DNA from: Bacteriovoracaceae bacterium
Lineage (GTDB): Bacteria; Bdellovibrionota; Bacteriovoracia; Bacteriovoracales; Bacteriovoracaceae
Reading direction: 5' to 3'
NCBI GenBank assembly: GCA_018649885.1
Contig: JABIHA010000020.1
Coordinates: forward strand, 90,489 to 154,488
DNA: 64,000 bases
Shown here: piece by piece, positions 36,595-48,038 of the stretch
Layout: each line of letters begins with the position of its first letter
Numbering within the stretch: position 1 is the first letter of the stretch
Program-made: the position numbers and the translations under genes
The notes under the pieces: generated by a model
Told to the model about the DNA's origin: nothing
What the model saw: the letters and a program-made list of their open reading frames with translations, nothing else
The model's database searches: none

Positions 36595-38388
36595 TTATTC
36601 ATTTTCATAAGTCCGCCACCCCTCATAGATTGCAACTAACCGAGGATTTATCAGGCGTTGGTAGCGAGAAAAAAGATCAACCCTTGATTCATCTATTTCT
36701 GTATGTTTTGCAAGTACTCTTAAGGTTTCAAGATAGGATAGAGCTTGGCATATTTTTTCTGAATGAACTAACAATAGGTCAAATTTCTCTTCTTTAAACC
36801 ATGTATTCACACTGAAAATTTTCATGGCATCACCGGAAGAAATATCAAAATCGGGTTTAAATATTTTTAATAATAGTGACGCAATATTTTTTCTGAATTC
36901 ATATTGAGATTTATAAAAAGTCCGAGTAGATTGTCCTTTATTAGAAGCAAAATTTCCAATTGGATGTGAAAAAAGAATTGTTTGAAAATATTTAGCCGGA
37001 TTTTTTAAAATATACTTCATTAAATCTTTCAATGCCATTAATGATTGTATTTGAGATGTTCCCTCATACAAAAGGGCACCGCAGCTGTCTCGAACAATTC
37101 TTTCAATTTCAAATTCTCTCATATATCCACATCCACCAAATCCCTGCAGACATTTAATGGCCATGGAGCTGAAAGTTTCAGTCCCGTAATATTTGAGAAG
37201 CGGAGTTCTCCTTCTCACCCATTTCTTTGCCTCATTAAATATGGCCCTTTCGTGTTTATTTAAGTCCCCCGTCTTCCTTATTTTCATATCAAGCTTTTGA
37301 TAAATATCGTAATGAGAAATTGAATCCATACAAAGGGCCCTAAATCCATCCAGCTCTGTTTCCATATCCATAATATTTCGTTTATATAGTGGAAGGTCTA
37401 ACAGCCTTTTCCCGAATTGAGTTCTCTCACCTCCGTACTTTTTTACCATTGATATTGCTGCTTCCATTCCACCAATGCTTTGCATTCCCACACCAGTTCG
37501 CGCTTCATTCATCAAAAAAAGCATATATTGAAAACCATGGCTTTCTTCCCCAATCAGGTGGGCCACGGTATTTTCATAAATTACCTCACAAGTAAGACTT
37601 CCGTGTTGGCCCATCTTTTCTTCAGTTTTTGCCACCATAAAGTTTTTTACTTTTTCACCATCTTTGGTAATAATCCTCTCCACCAAAAAAAGCGAAAGTC
37701 CCGACAGTCCATCAGCAGCACCTTTAATACGCCCGAGGACCAAACCAATATCTGCTCCACCATTGGTAATGAAAATCTTTACCCCATTTAGAAGATAGCT
37801 TCCATCATCTTGGGTAGTGGCCGTTGTTTTTATGGCCCCTAAGTCTGAGCCACAATCGGGCTCAGTTAAGCACATGGACCCACTGATCTCTCCAGAGGCA
37901 ATACGGGGAATAAGCTTTTCTTTCCACTCTTCGCTGGCAAACCGGGCTATCATATCTGCAATAGTTCCAAAAAAGGTAATTTGAGCAGCAGAGGCCTGGC
38001 ATCCACGACAAACATGACCAAAGGCCATAAAACCAATAACACTGGGAAGACCCATTCCACCATATTCTTGTTCAACAGAAAGTGAGTGAAACTTTAATTC
38101 TTTGGCCTCACGGTAAAGCTCATTTAATGGCGCATTAAATTTTGTCTCACCATCAACAACAACTCCACCTCCTTGCGCATCTAAAACTTTGGCCCTTGGA
38201 GCAATTGCCTCAGCTCCCCACTTCCCCGTCGCCGCCAAAACATCTTCGAAATAATCAATTAATTCATCAGCAGAGTTAAACCCATCTTCTGTTGGAAATT
38301 GGGGATGGTATAGTGGAATGATTTTGTCCCAATCAATTGCATTTTTGTAGAGCCATTTCCATTCACTAGAGTCTAAATAAAAGTTCAT
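36595..38388 (-). CDS. Long acyl-CoA dehydrogenase with extra C-terminal domain
   Basis: The protein has 597 residues, as in the DmdC/AcdA-like long acyl-CoA dehydrogenases with C-terminal extension. FAD and substrate blocks are SGSMCLTEPDCGSDLGAIKTTA, GVKIFITNG, LQGFGGCGYMREFEIERIVRD and LLYEGTSQIQS, where Glu is at the normal catalytic site. The start is behind GAGGTCCG. It forms an operon with the RetSat-like gene upstream (18-base gap). The substrate is unknown, probably a medium or long acyl-CoA. Confidence 0.93.
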   Translation of the reverse strand: MNFYLDSSEWKWLYKNAIDWDKIIPLYHPQFPTEDGFNSADELIDYFEDVLAATGKWGAEAIAPRAKVLDAQGGGVVVDGETKFNAPLNELYREAKELKFHSLSVEQEYGGMGLPSVIGFMAFGHVCRGCQASAAQITFFGTIADMIARFASEEWKEKLIPRIASGEISGSMCLTEPDCGSDLGAIKTTATTQDDGSYLLNGVKIFITNGGADIGLVLGRIKGAADGLSGLSLFLVERIITKDGEKVKNFMVAKTEEKMGQHGSLTCEVIYENTVAHLIGEESHGFQYMLFLMNEARTGVGMQSIGGMEAAISMVKKYGGERTQFGKRLLDLPLYKRNIMDMETELDGFRALCMDSISHYDIYQKLDMKIRKTGDLNKHERAIFNEAKKWVRRRTPLLKYYGTETFSSMAIKCLQGFGGCGYMREFEIERIVRDSCGALLYEGTSQIQSLMALKDLMKYILKNPAKYFQTILFSHPIGNFASNKGQSTRTFYKSQYEFRKNIASLLLKIFKPDFDISSGDAMKIFSVNTWFKEEKFDLLLVHSEKICQALSYLETLRVLAKHTEIDESRVDLFSRYQRLINPRLVAIYEGWRTYENE

Positions 38389-38406
38389 CGGACCTCATTT
38401 TTTATG

Positions 38407-39942
38407 TTATTTTACTTTTTCCATAACTCTGGAATCTATTTTATTGGCGGTAATAATTCCTCCCATCATGGCCCCACCGAGACCTAGAGTGCCTATATCA
38501 CCGCCTGTCATATACAAACCCTTAATTGGTGTTTTAGGTCTTAAGGACTGACTTCGCCATCTCTTAGGAGTAGGATCAATTCCATAAATTGCCCCCTGAG
38601 GAGGACGACAGTAATAAGTCATAGACAGTGGAGTTGATAATTCGGAGTATACACAAAGCTTCATCAATTCTGGCATATGCTTAGTCATTTGGGCCATCAT
38701 TCTGGCCTTAATATCTTCTTTGAGCTTATTGTATTCTTCAGGTCGCTTTCTCACCGTGGTTTCGTCCCACTTAGCAAAAACCTCCCAAGGAACAAAAGTA
38801 ATAACCTCTCCAGTGTGCTTCATTTTCTCTCCTGGATCGTGAGCAGGATCTTTTGTAGATGCAAAAGAAGCGTAGAGACAAGCTGCCTCACTGTCTGGGT
38901 CCAATACATCCCAAAGCGCTTTCTCCATATCCCAGGTCTCAAAAAACCATTGACTAGATTTAGTAGCACCGGCCTTCATTACATCGCCTTCAAACCCTAA
39001 ATAGAGATTTAGATGGCAAGGGGTTTGAACCAGTGACTTGATTTCCTTTACCCAAGAATCTGATTGAAATTTGTCAGGCACCAAGTGCTCTACTGTGGCC
39101 TTTGCACCTATAGCAGAGATCACAATGGGAGCATAAAACTTGTCACCTTTTTCTGTTTCTACTCCAATGACTGTATCACCATCCATTAAAAGCTTTGAAA
39201 CTGAGGCCCTAACTCTTACTTCACCACCATTTTTTGTCACTGAATCTAATACATTTTCTGCAATTACTTTGGAAGTTCCTTCAGGATAAAAACCTCCATC
39301 CCAAAAATGACGAACAGTAAGAGCGTGAATAAAGAAGCTAGATTTGCTAGGAGTTGCCCCGTAGTAACCCCATTGCCCGGCAAGCACTGCTTTTAATTTA
39401 TCATTTGAAGTAATAGAGTCCAAAACTTCCTTAGTTGTTCTGTCTGCCCATTTGTTAAATTTTCTTTTAATAAACGGAGCGAGAAGACTTTCTGCCATAT
39501 AGGGCAGCGTTCGAGCAGCAAAGTGCTGCATTGTCGTTTTGGCAGCTGCTTTAATATATTCAATATAAGTATCGATTGCTTCTACTTCGTCTGGAAATTT
39601 TTCTACCAAATTTTTTCGAAGTTGATGTTGATCACTGGGAAGCTCAAATTTAAATCCACCGGGAAAATTAAATGTATCGTAAACCTCATCATATTTGACC
39701 ATATTAACATTGCCATCACTGATCCATTTAAAAACCCTGCCTGGAATTCTGTTTGCTTCCATCTCCCCAATACTATGGACACCAACATCCCAAACAAAAC
39801 CCTTCCTTTTAAATGTATGTGTCATTCCACCAGCAACATAGTGTTGTTCGAGAATTAAAACCTTCTTGTTAAGATGTGCTAATGCACTCGCGCAAGTCAT
39901 ACCGCCCATGCCAGAGCCAATTACTATAGTATCGAATTTCAT
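38407..39942 (-). CDS. RetSat/CrtI-like FAD-dependent oxidoreductase
   Basis: The protein has 511 residues. The N-terminal FAD dinucleotide fold is DTIVIGSGMGGMTCASALAHLNKKVLILEQH, followed by GGMTHTFKRKGFVWDVGVHSIG as in all-trans-retinol 13,14-reductases and carotenoid desaturase relatives. The C-terminal FAD-binding block is GLYMTGGDIGTLGLGGAMMGG. The enzymes add or remove hydrogen from long polyenes. Coupling to an acyl-CoA dehydrogenase suggests a role in unsaturated lipid breakdown, by inference. It is first in its operon. Confidence 0.88.
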   Translation of the reverse strand: MKFDTIVIGSGMGGMTCASALAHLNKKVLILEQHYVAGGMTHTFKRKGFVWDVGVHSIGEMEANRIPGRVFKWISDGNVNMVKYDEVYDTFNFPGGFKFELPSDQHQLRKNLVEKFPDEVEAIDTYIEYIKAAAKTTMQHFAARTLPYMAESLLAPFIKRKFNKWADRTTKEVLDSITSNDKLKAVLAGQWGYYGATPSKSSFFIHALTVRHFWDGGFYPEGTSKVIAENVLDSVTKNGGEVRVRASVSKLLMDGDTVIGVETEKGDKFYAPIVISAIGAKATVEHLVPDKFQSDSWVKEIKSLVQTPCHLNLYLGFEGDVMKAGATKSSQWFFETWDMEKALWDVLDPDSEAACLYASFASTKDPAHDPGEKMKHTGEVITFVPWEVFAKWDETTVRKRPEEYNKLKEDIKARMMAQMTKHMPELMKLCVYSELSTPLSMTYYCRPPQGAIYGIDPTPKRWRSQSLRPKTPIKGLYMTGGDIGTLGLGGAMMGGIITANKIDSRVMEKVK

Positions 39943-40153
39943 TTGGAGCCCCCCCCCTACTTTAAATTTATTTAGTTACAGTGTAGTCGTGCTGTGTGTA
40001 TTTGTCTTCGAATAATGAAGAAAAGTGATCCATGGAAATTGAACAAAATGAAGAGATTACCAGTCACATTGCTATGAGAAAAATTGTATTCAGGAGTTCT
40101 TAGTTGAGAAAATTGATCAAGCGTATGTCAAGGCATTGGGAGAGAAATTGAGA

Positions 40154-40185
40154 CGATGGCACCTATTTGTTAATAAGTGCCATCG
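40154..40185 (-). terminator. Terminator hairpin downstream of the Met/Gly-rich secreted gene
   Basis: CGATGGCAC (40154-40162) and GTGCCATCG (40177-40185) form a perfect 9-base-pair stem. It is 15 bases past the stop of the minus-strand gene at 40200, with a moderately T-rich continuation on that strand. Confidence 0.6.
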
Positions 40186-40199
40186 GTAGAATCATAAAT

Positions 40200-40841
40200 T
40201 TATTCTGAGCTTGCTCCGCCATCTAGTGTCTCATCTGGTGCAGGAGCTTCTGCTGCAGGAACTTCTTCGGCGGCAGGACCACTATATACTGTACAGTAAA
40301 AGCAATCAGTTTCACCCATATCACGAGCTGAGCCATCAGAGGTATCATCGTTAAAACCGCCCATATATGGAGAATCCATATCAAAGCCATAACGACCCAT
40401 TTCCATGCCCATCATTCCCATGCCACCCATTCCAAAGAGAGCGATCATTTCGTCTGAACCTGGTGATGAGTAAAGAATAGTAGTATCCGTTCCTCCAAAA
40501 GTATTTTTCTTCAATAGCATTATTTCTCCAGTGCTGAGTTTATAGGCCAGAGGAAAATCCTGATCTTTGGCCTCAGCCTCAGATTTATAAAACTTGTAAT
40601 CTGTGCAATAGATGCTCCCCAAGGCACAGTCAACGGAATGGCCAACCGGGGTATCAGGCATAGAGAACTTTAAACTTTTGCAATCACTAGAAGCCTCAAG
40701 TTTAAAAGAGGGTGTATACATAGCTCCGACTTCGGTGTAGTTAATAGTTTTAACGGCTCCAGTTGGTAGCTGACAGGTATCTTCAGCATATACATTAAAT
40801 GCTGTCATCATCATCACTGCGAATACTAATTTGAATTTCAT
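40200..40841 (-). CDS. Secreted protein with a Met/Gly-rich region
   Basis: The protein has 213 residues with a signal peptide (MKFKLVFAVMMMTAFNVYAE). It contains a short Met/Gly-rich run (ALFGMGGMGMMGMEMGRYG) and an Ala/Pro/Glu-rich tail. Cysteines occur in pairs (DCKSL, VDCALGSIYCTD, DCFYCTVY). Met-rich stretches are seen in copper-binding proteins, but that link is weak. The ribosome site is AAGGAGA. It is a single gene. The 409-base gap 40842-41250 holds a 7-bp hairpin (AAGGTCC/GGACCTT at 41132-41152) and no gene. Confidence 0.65.
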   Translation of the reverse strand: MKFKLVFAVMMMTAFNVYAEDTCQLPTGAVKTINYTEVGAMYTPSFKLEASSDCKSLKFSMPDTPVGHSVDCALGSIYCTDYKFYKSEAEAKDQDFPLAYKLSTGEIMLLKKNTFGGTDTTILYSSPGSDEMIALFGMGGMGMMGMEMGRYGFDMDSPYMGGFNDDTSDGSARDMGETDCFYCTVYSGPAAEEVPAAEAPAPDETLDGGASSE

Positions 40842-41250
40842 TTTAATTCTCCTTGAATTTTCTACAAATTATATTTTGTTTTGTTAATTAACGAGAGAAA
40901 ATGGACAAACAAATATTGTTTTCATTACAAACTCCATTTCATAGTATTAACTCTTTGAAGTTATATTTTGCAATTAAAAGGCCAAGTGATTTCTTAATGG
41001 GAGCTTACGATTTCGAGCTTTTTTTGACTAATTTATCGATTGCCGAATAAGTTTTATACATACAGTTCTTCTAAAATATCACCTATAAAACCCTAATAAA
41101 CAAAACCCATTTACTTTTAAATTCGGACGGGAAGGTCCTCTTTTTGGGACCTTAGGCACTTTATTATCTGAATAATTTACAACTGATCTATCTAAAATTT
41201 CAAACTTATTGCAATCTGTCTCTCTAGAGGAAATTCAGTGGGGGGTCTAA

Positions 41251-42006
41251 GTGAAACAACTTTTATCAATAGTTGTCATGATCATAAGCTTTAATGCCAA
41301 TTCAGAATTACTTGATAGAGGTAGACGTTATTTCACCCTCAGACTCAACTACGACATGGAGTGCACAAGCTTTGATTGTTATTACAACCAAAGAACAATC
41401 AAACGAGATTCAAATAAATGTATTGTCAATTTTGAAACAATACAGCAATTTCCCCAACACTTTAAAAGTAACGTAGAAAAAATCAAAGGAAGAATGCAAT
41501 TCGTAAGCTTTATTCCTCTCCCTTATAAGTATGACCTAGTGAATTTAGAAAATGGTGGGGTAAAAGTAAGAGTCAAAATACATTTTAGAAAATTTCAAGA
41601 TTTCTCTGAAAAACAAAGACAATTCTTTCTAGAGTATCTAGATCTTGCAGCAAAGTATTGGCAGGACAATCACCCCTTTGAATTTCCAGTTGAATTTGAA
41701 TTTTTAAAAGTCGATTCAAAAAAAGAGGCCCATTTCTCAGTGAGGGTTTTAGATAGAAAAACCAGAGGCCCCTATTTCATGAGATGGGGTATTGATTGGT
41801 CACACTATATGATGGCCCATGAAATTGGACATATGATGGGCCTTGACGATGAATATAAGCAAGTTACAAATTATGGTCCAGATGCCAAGTACTGTGATCA
41901 AAGCTCACTCATGTGCAATCAAACGAGAAGGTCAAAGGCCAGACCTAAGCTCTATCATTACTACTTAATTTTAAGACGAGGTCTTTGTCACTTGGCAGAC
42001 AAATAG
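41251..42006 (+). CDS. Secreted zinc metalloprotease with HExxHxxGxxDE motif
   Basis: The protein has 251 residues, starting with GTG behind GGGGGG and carrying a signal peptide (MKQLLSIVVMIISFNANS). The zinc motif is AHEIGHMMGLDDEY, an HExxHxxGxxD form as in snapalysin-like metzincins, at about residues 190-203. Cysteines in the N-terminal and C-terminal parts may form disulfides. No closer family is recognised. A role in proteolysis outside the cytoplasm is likely; the target is unknown. Confidence 0.78.
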   Translation: MKQLLSIVVMIISFNANSELLDRGRRYFTLRLNYDMECTSFDCYYNQRTIKRDSNKCIVNFETIQQFPQHFKSNVEKIKGRMQFVSFIPLPYKYDLVNLENGGVKVRVKIHFRKFQDFSEKQRQFFLEYLDLAAKYWQDNHPFEFPVEFEFLKVDSKKEAHFSVRVLDRKTRGPYFMRWGIDWSHYMMAHEIGHMMGLDDEYKQVTNYGPDAKYCDQSSLMCNQTRRSKARPKLYHYYLILRRGLCHLADK

Positions 42007-42023
42007 TCGGTGTATCACGCACC

Positions 42024-43454
42024 TTATAGGTAGTGTTTTGTCACATACTCAGAAGCTTTTTCAATGACTGCGATGTTTTTATCTATCAAATCACGTTTTT
42101 TAAAGTTGTGTTTGATTAGAGTGACCAGGCGATCGATTTTCATTAGCTTGCTATAAGTTAAATAAGCTGAGAGAGCGGCCATATTGGCGGCAGCGCGAAC
42201 TCCGCAGCTTTCGGCAATTTCGTTCATAGGGATTCTCAAGGTCGTTACATCGTCCCTTTTATTCTCTCTTTCAATGATTGAGCTATTCACTAGGATCAGG
42301 CCACCACTTTCTAAAAGAGGTTCAAACTGATCGTAGCTGGGAAGATTCAATGCAATTAGCACATTTGGGGTTTCTACCATAGGAGCGCCAATTTTTTTAT
42401 TGGAGAGAATGACATGGCAATTGGCGGTGCCTCCTCTCATCTCGGGGCCATAGGAGGGAAGCCAAGTTGTTTCAAGTCCGTGCTCCATGGCAAGATACGC
42501 AAGCGTTGTCCCGGCCATAAGAACACCTTGCCCCCCAAAGCCTGCGATTCGAAACCTTTGTTCACTAAAATTATCGATGAATTCCTGATCGCGTGGAAAA
42601 AGATCTACGTTTTCAACTAAGTTAACGGCAGCAAAAATATCTTCTTTCTTTGTTGAGGGATAGTGTTTTGCTTTGGGTTCCCTCTCACTTATAACATCTT
42701 TAAAAACCTTGATTGGAAACTGTTCTTTCATTTCTTTTTCAATATATTGTATCGATTCAATAGGATCTAATTTCCAACCTGTGGGACAGGTGGCGAGAAT
42801 TTCCACAAAAGAGAATCCTTTGTGATCTTTTTGAGATTGCATTGCCTTTCGAATGGATCTTTTGGCCTTCATCACTGATTTGACATCACTGACGGCCTCA
42901 CGAGCAACATAGACTGGAGCGTGAAGTTGAGAAATAATTTCTGCCATCCGCATAGGGTATCCTTCATTAGCAAGATCCCTACCCAGTGGGGTGGTTGCGG
43001 TTATTTGTCCCTCTAAGGTAGTGGGGGCCATTTGCCCGCCAGTCATTCCATAGATGGCGTTATTAACAAAAATAACGGTCATATTTTCACCGCGATTGGC
43101 GGCGTGAAGAATTTCAGCAGTTCCAATGGCAGCGAGATCACCATCACCTTGGTAACAGATAACAATACTATCGGGGTTTGATCTGGAAGCAGCGGTGGCC
43201 ACGGCGGGAGCTCTCCCATGGGCGGCTTGAATATTGCCACAATTAAAATAATAGAAACCAAATACAGAGCAACCTACAGGTGAGATAAAAATTGAGCGAT
43301 CGATAACTTCTAGCTCTTCCATCGCCTCGGCGAGCAATTTGTGAACACGACCATGCCCACATCCAGGGCAATAATGGGTCACCCTTTGATCGGTTCCCGG
43401 CTTTCTATCAAAGGTTTCAAAAAATCCCTTAGGTCTTTTCAGTATCTTTCCCAT
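42024..43454 (-). CDS. 2-oxoacid:ferredoxin oxidoreductase, fused beta and gamma subunits
   Basis: The protein has 476 residues. The N-terminal half is the thiamine-diphosphate beta subunit: HYCPGCGHG, IVICYQGDGDLAAIGTAEILHAANRGENMTV and NNAIYGMTGGQMAPTT. From about residue 305 the gamma subunit follows: RIAGFGGQGVLMAGTTLAYLA, LPSYGPEMRGGTANCHV. In most organisms these are separate genes. It works with the alpha subunit and ferredoxin encoded upstream to turn a 2-oxoacid plus CoA into acyl-CoA, CO2 and reduced ferredoxin. The substrate (2-oxoglutarate or branched-chain) is not decided by sequence. Confidence 0.93.
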   Translation of the reverse strand: MGKILKRPKGFFETFDRKPGTDQRVTHYCPGCGHGRVHKLLAEAMEELEVIDRSIFISPVGCSVFGFYYFNCGNIQAAHGRAPAVATAASRSNPDSIVICYQGDGDLAAIGTAEILHAANRGENMTVIFVNNAIYGMTGGQMAPTTLEGQITATTPLGRDLANEGYPMRMAEIISQLHAPVYVAREAVSDVKSVMKAKRSIRKAMQSQKDHKGFSFVEILATCPTGWKLDPIESIQYIEKEMKEQFPIKVFKDVISEREPKAKHYPSTKKEDIFAAVNLVENVDLFPRDQEFIDNFSEQRFRIAGFGGQGVLMAGTTLAYLAMEHGLETTWLPSYGPEMRGGTANCHVILSNKKIGAPMVETPNVLIALNLPSYDQFEPLLESGGLILVNSSIIERENKRDDVTTLRIPMNEIAESCGVRAAANMAALSAYLTYSKLMKIDRLVTLIKHNFKKRDLIDKNIAVIEKASEYVTKHYL

Positions 43455-43470
43455 TTCTCACTCCAAACTT

Positions 43471-44532
43471 TTAGTACTTGTTATAAAAATCTTTAAACAC
43501 GCCGATCACTTCTTCTTGAGAGGGAATCGCTCCACCCATGCGGCCATAAAAATCAACCGGGCGCTTTCCCTCAACTGTGAGTCGTACATCTTCAACCATT
43601 TGGCCGTTAGAAAGCTCAAGCACGGCAAAGCTTCTGCATTTTTCTGAAAGCTGCTTTAAGCGATTAACAGGATAAGGCCAAAGTGTTTTGGGAGTAAACA
43701 TCCCTACCTTGAAGCCCTCTTCTCTCAAGCTATCTACAGCACTGTGAGCGATTCTCGAAGAGATGCCATATGAGACCACAATCATCTCAGCATCATCAAC
43801 TAGGTATTCTTCATAGCGCGCTTCACATTTTTCAATTTCACGATATTTTTTATCGAGCCGTAGATTCACTTTTTCTTGCTCTACGGTATTCATTTGAATC
43901 GAGTAAACTACATTGCCACTACTTTCTTTGTCTCCATAAATGGCCCAGTCTTGTCTCTTCTCTTTTTTTACTTCATCCGGAAAAATCACAGGCTCCATCA
44001 CCTGTCCTGTGTAGGCATCGGAGAGAACATAAACTGGTCCTCTATATTTTTCGGCCAACTCAAAGGCCAAAATTGTAAAATCACACATTTCTTGAGGTGA
44101 GTTAGGTGCAAGAACTATAGTCTTATAATTTCCATGTCCTCCACCTTTTACAATTTGGTGGTAGTCACCCTGCTCCGGCCAAATATTTCCAAGACCTGGC
44201 CCCGCTCTCATAATATCAATAATCACACACGGAAGTTCGGCCCCTGCCAGATAGGAGACACCCTCTTGTTTTAAACTTATTCCCGGGCTCGAGCTGGCAG
44301 TCATCACTCTTTTTCCACAAGCTGCTGCTCCAAAGGCCATATTGATGGCCGCCACTTCACTTTCTGCCTGGACAAAGGTTCCCCCAAACTTGGGAAAATA
44401 ATCGGCCACAGCGTGAATAATCTCACTTGAGGGGGTAATGGGGTAACCGTAATACTGAGTGCACCCTGCCAGAGCTGCCGCCTTAGCGATCGCCTCGTTT
44501 CCTTTAATAAACTCTTTAAACATTGAGCTCAC
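43471..44532 (-). CDS. 2-oxoacid:ferredoxin oxidoreductase alpha subunit (VorB/KorA-like)
   Basis: The protein has 353 residues. It begins FIKGNEAIAKAAALAGCTQYYGYPITPSSE, followed by GTFVQAESEVAAINMAFGAAACG and GNIWPEQGDYHQIVKGGGHGNY, the pattern of the alpha subunit in the KorA/VorB group; proteins of this length are often named VorB (branched-chain 2-oxoacid). It sits two bases after the ferredoxin gene and 16 before the beta-gamma fusion. Confidence 0.92.
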   Translation of the reverse strand: MSSMFKEFIKGNEAIAKAAALAGCTQYYGYPITPSSEIIHAVADYFPKFGGTFVQAESEVAAINMAFGAAACGKRVMTASSSPGISLKQEGVSYLAGAELPCVIIDIMRAGPGLGNIWPEQGDYHQIVKGGGHGNYKTIVLAPNSPQEMCDFTILAFELAEKYRGPVYVLSDAYTGQVMEPVIFPDEVKKEKRQDWAIYGDKESSGNVVYSIQMNTVEQEKVNLRLDKKYREIEKCEARYEEYLVDDAEMIVVSYGISSRIAHSAVDSLREEGFKVGMFTPKTLWPYPVNRLKQLSEKCRSFAVLELSNGQMVEDVRLTVEGKRPVDFYGRMGGAIPSQEEVIGVFKDFYNKY

Positions 44533-44534
44533 TC

Positions 44535-44756
44535 CTATTTTTTATAAACGGTAATAGTCCCTGCTTCAGGACAAGAGTAAAAACAGATTCCACAGCCAGT
44601 GCAACCCTTATCAGCGTATACGGCAAAGCTGTAGCCCATATGATTTATTTCCTTGGACATAAACAGAACATTTGGAGGACAGTCATTTACACAAAGAGCA
44701 CAGCCTTTGCACTGCTCCTTGTCGACTTCAACGCGAGCAACTTTTTCTTGCATCAT
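44535..44756 (-). CDS. Two-[4Fe-4S] ferredoxin subunit (delta) of the 2-oxoacid oxidoreductase
   Basis: The protein has 73 residues with two cluster motifs: CKGCALCVNDCPP and CTGCGICFYSCPE. Small ferredoxins of this form are the delta subunit of Kor/Vor complexes. It is the first gene of the three-gene operon (ferredoxin, alpha, beta-gamma) and starts behind AAGGAGTC. An FNR-like site lies 69 bases upstream. Confidence 0.92.
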   Translation of the reverse strand: MMQEKVARVEVDKEQCKGCALCVNDCPPNVLFMSKEINHMGYSFAVYADKGCTGCGICFYSCPEAGTITVYKK

Positions 44757-44824
44757 TGACTCCTTGCGAATTAATTTTTAGATAAATAAACACTGATCCT
44801 AACTCATAGATGCAACAGATGACT

Positions 44825-44838
44825 TTGATCTATATCAG
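44825..44838. promoter_or_regulatory. FNR-like box between the 2-oxoacid operon and the CBS gene
   Basis: TTGAT-CTAT-ATCAG matches the FNR consensus TTGAT-N4-ATCAA with one mismatch. It is 69 bases upstream of the ferredoxin start and about 109 from the divergent CBS-domain gene, so it could act on either. The call rests on the match by eye and position. Confidence 0.5.
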
Positions 44839-44946
44839 TTCAAAACCTAGGCGGGCCCATAGACACTCATTTGGCTTCTCGACCAGTCTATAGTTCACTC
44901 AAATTTTTGAAACTTTAACGTTTATAACAACTAAAATGGGGTTTCC

Positions 44947-45810
44947 ATGTTGTCGAAGGTCTTCTCTAGTATTATTAATCAAGACAATCTCACTACTCTG
45001 AGCTGTGATGCGACTGTGCAAGAGGCGACTCAGGCAATGAAAGATCACGGTGCCACTCTTATTTGTGAAAGAGAGGGGGTTGAGGGGATATTTACTGAGC
45101 AAGACCTCTTGTACAAAGTTCTGGCCAGAGGCAAAGACCCACTTGAAACAGCGGTAAGTGAGGTGATGAGCCCATCACCACAACACATCGACGTAAATGA
45201 TGATTTAATTTGTGCCCTACAAATGATGAATGGATCAGGCCTTCACCACCTGCCCGTTCTCGACGGCACATCAGTTTTAGGTATCATTTCTATTAAAGAT
45301 ATTTATCACAGCGCTTTGATTCAACTCAAAGAAGATCTTGAAAACCTTTTTGCAAGTGATGCCTTTTTGCAAAAAGTGGTTCCAAGGCTTATTAAAAATC
45401 AAAACCCCATTATTTTAAATCCCAGTGAAAGCATTCAAAGTGTAGTGACCAAAATGGCCAAACACGAACAGGGAACCACAATAATTGAAAATGATAATCA
45501 ATTGATGGGAATTTTTACTGAACACGATCTGGCCTACAAAGTTGTAGCAAAAAAGATGTCTTTAACCACAACTTCAGTGGGAGAAGTCATGACTGTAGGC
45601 CCCGATACCATCGGCTTAGAGGCAACAATGATTGATATTGTGAAAACCATGCACGCAGGAAACTACCGCCACTTACCTGCTCACGACGGATATAAAGTTC
45701 ACGGTATCGTTTCAATCGAAGATCTCTACAAAATCCTTGGAGTGGAAATGGAAAAGGATTTTGCCAGGGCGCTCAGTGATCGCAATAATCGATGGGCCTT
45801 TGGAGTATAG
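44947..45810 (+). CDS. Protein of four CBS domains
   Basis: The protein has 287 residues made of two CBS pairs. Repeated landmarks are ATVQEATQAMKDHGATLICE, VNDDLICALQMMNGSGLHHLPVLDGTSVLGIISIKDIYH, then SIQSVVTKMAKHEQGTTIIENDNQLMGIFTEHDLAYKVVAKKM and TMIDIVKTMHAGNYRHLPAHDGYKVHGIVSIEDLY. Such proteins bind adenine nucleotides and regulate partners; no enzyme domain is attached here. It is transcribed divergently from the 2-oxoacid oxidoreductase operon, which may share an oxygen-responsive promoter. Confidence 0.9.
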   Translation: MLSKVFSSIINQDNLTTLSCDATVQEATQAMKDHGATLICEREGVEGIFTEQDLLYKVLARGKDPLETAVSEVMSPSPQHIDVNDDLICALQMMNGSGLHHLPVLDGTSVLGIISIKDIYHSALIQLKEDLENLFASDAFLQKVVPRLIKNQNPIILNPSESIQSVVTKMAKHEQGTTIIENDNQLMGIFTEHDLAYKVVAKKMSLTTTSVGEVMTVGPDTIGLEATMIDIVKTMHAGNYRHLPAHDGYKVHGIVSIEDLYKILGVEMEKDFARALSDRNNRWAFGV

Positions 45811-45903
45811 ATGGATAGTGAATCATTAGAGGAACCGTTTCACGGCGACACAATAGGTGCATGGACCTGTGATGATAGAGAGTACCGCCCCCTCTTTGGT
45901 ATT

Positions 45904-46085
45904 TCAATTTTTGTCAATTTCATTTTTTATGATTTCAAATGCTTTCTCGAGATTAAAAGAAGCTTTATCTACTTTCTTTAAAATATCTTCTTTTGAGAGC
46001 CTATCTGATTTTTTGATTATCAGGGTTATTTCCCCACTCACCATTGTTAGAGAGTTAATTAAATCGTGAACAAATTTTTCCTGAC

Positions 46086-46089
<4 letters not shown>
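45904..46089 (-). CDS. 61-residue stand-alone histidine-phosphotransfer-like (DHp) protein
   Basis: The protein has 61 residues. It opens SQEKFVHDLINSLTMVSGE, which looks like an H-box of the HD-x-x-N type, followed by a second helix (KASFNLEKAFEIIKNE), as in a minimal kinase dimerisation hairpin without ATPase domain. Its ATG overlaps the stop of the hybrid kinase by four bases (ATGA), so it is translated with it. It may accept or divert phosphate, or bind the kinase as a dominant partner. This is inferred. Confidence 0.6.
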
Positions 46090-48035
<1,946 letters not shown>

Positions 48036-48038
48036 CAG

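Noticed and set aside
41132..41152. 7-bp hairpin AAGGTCC/GGACCTT as a terminator or attenuator
   Set aside because: T-run is in the loop rather than after the stem and no upstream plus-strand gene ends here, so its role cannot be supported.
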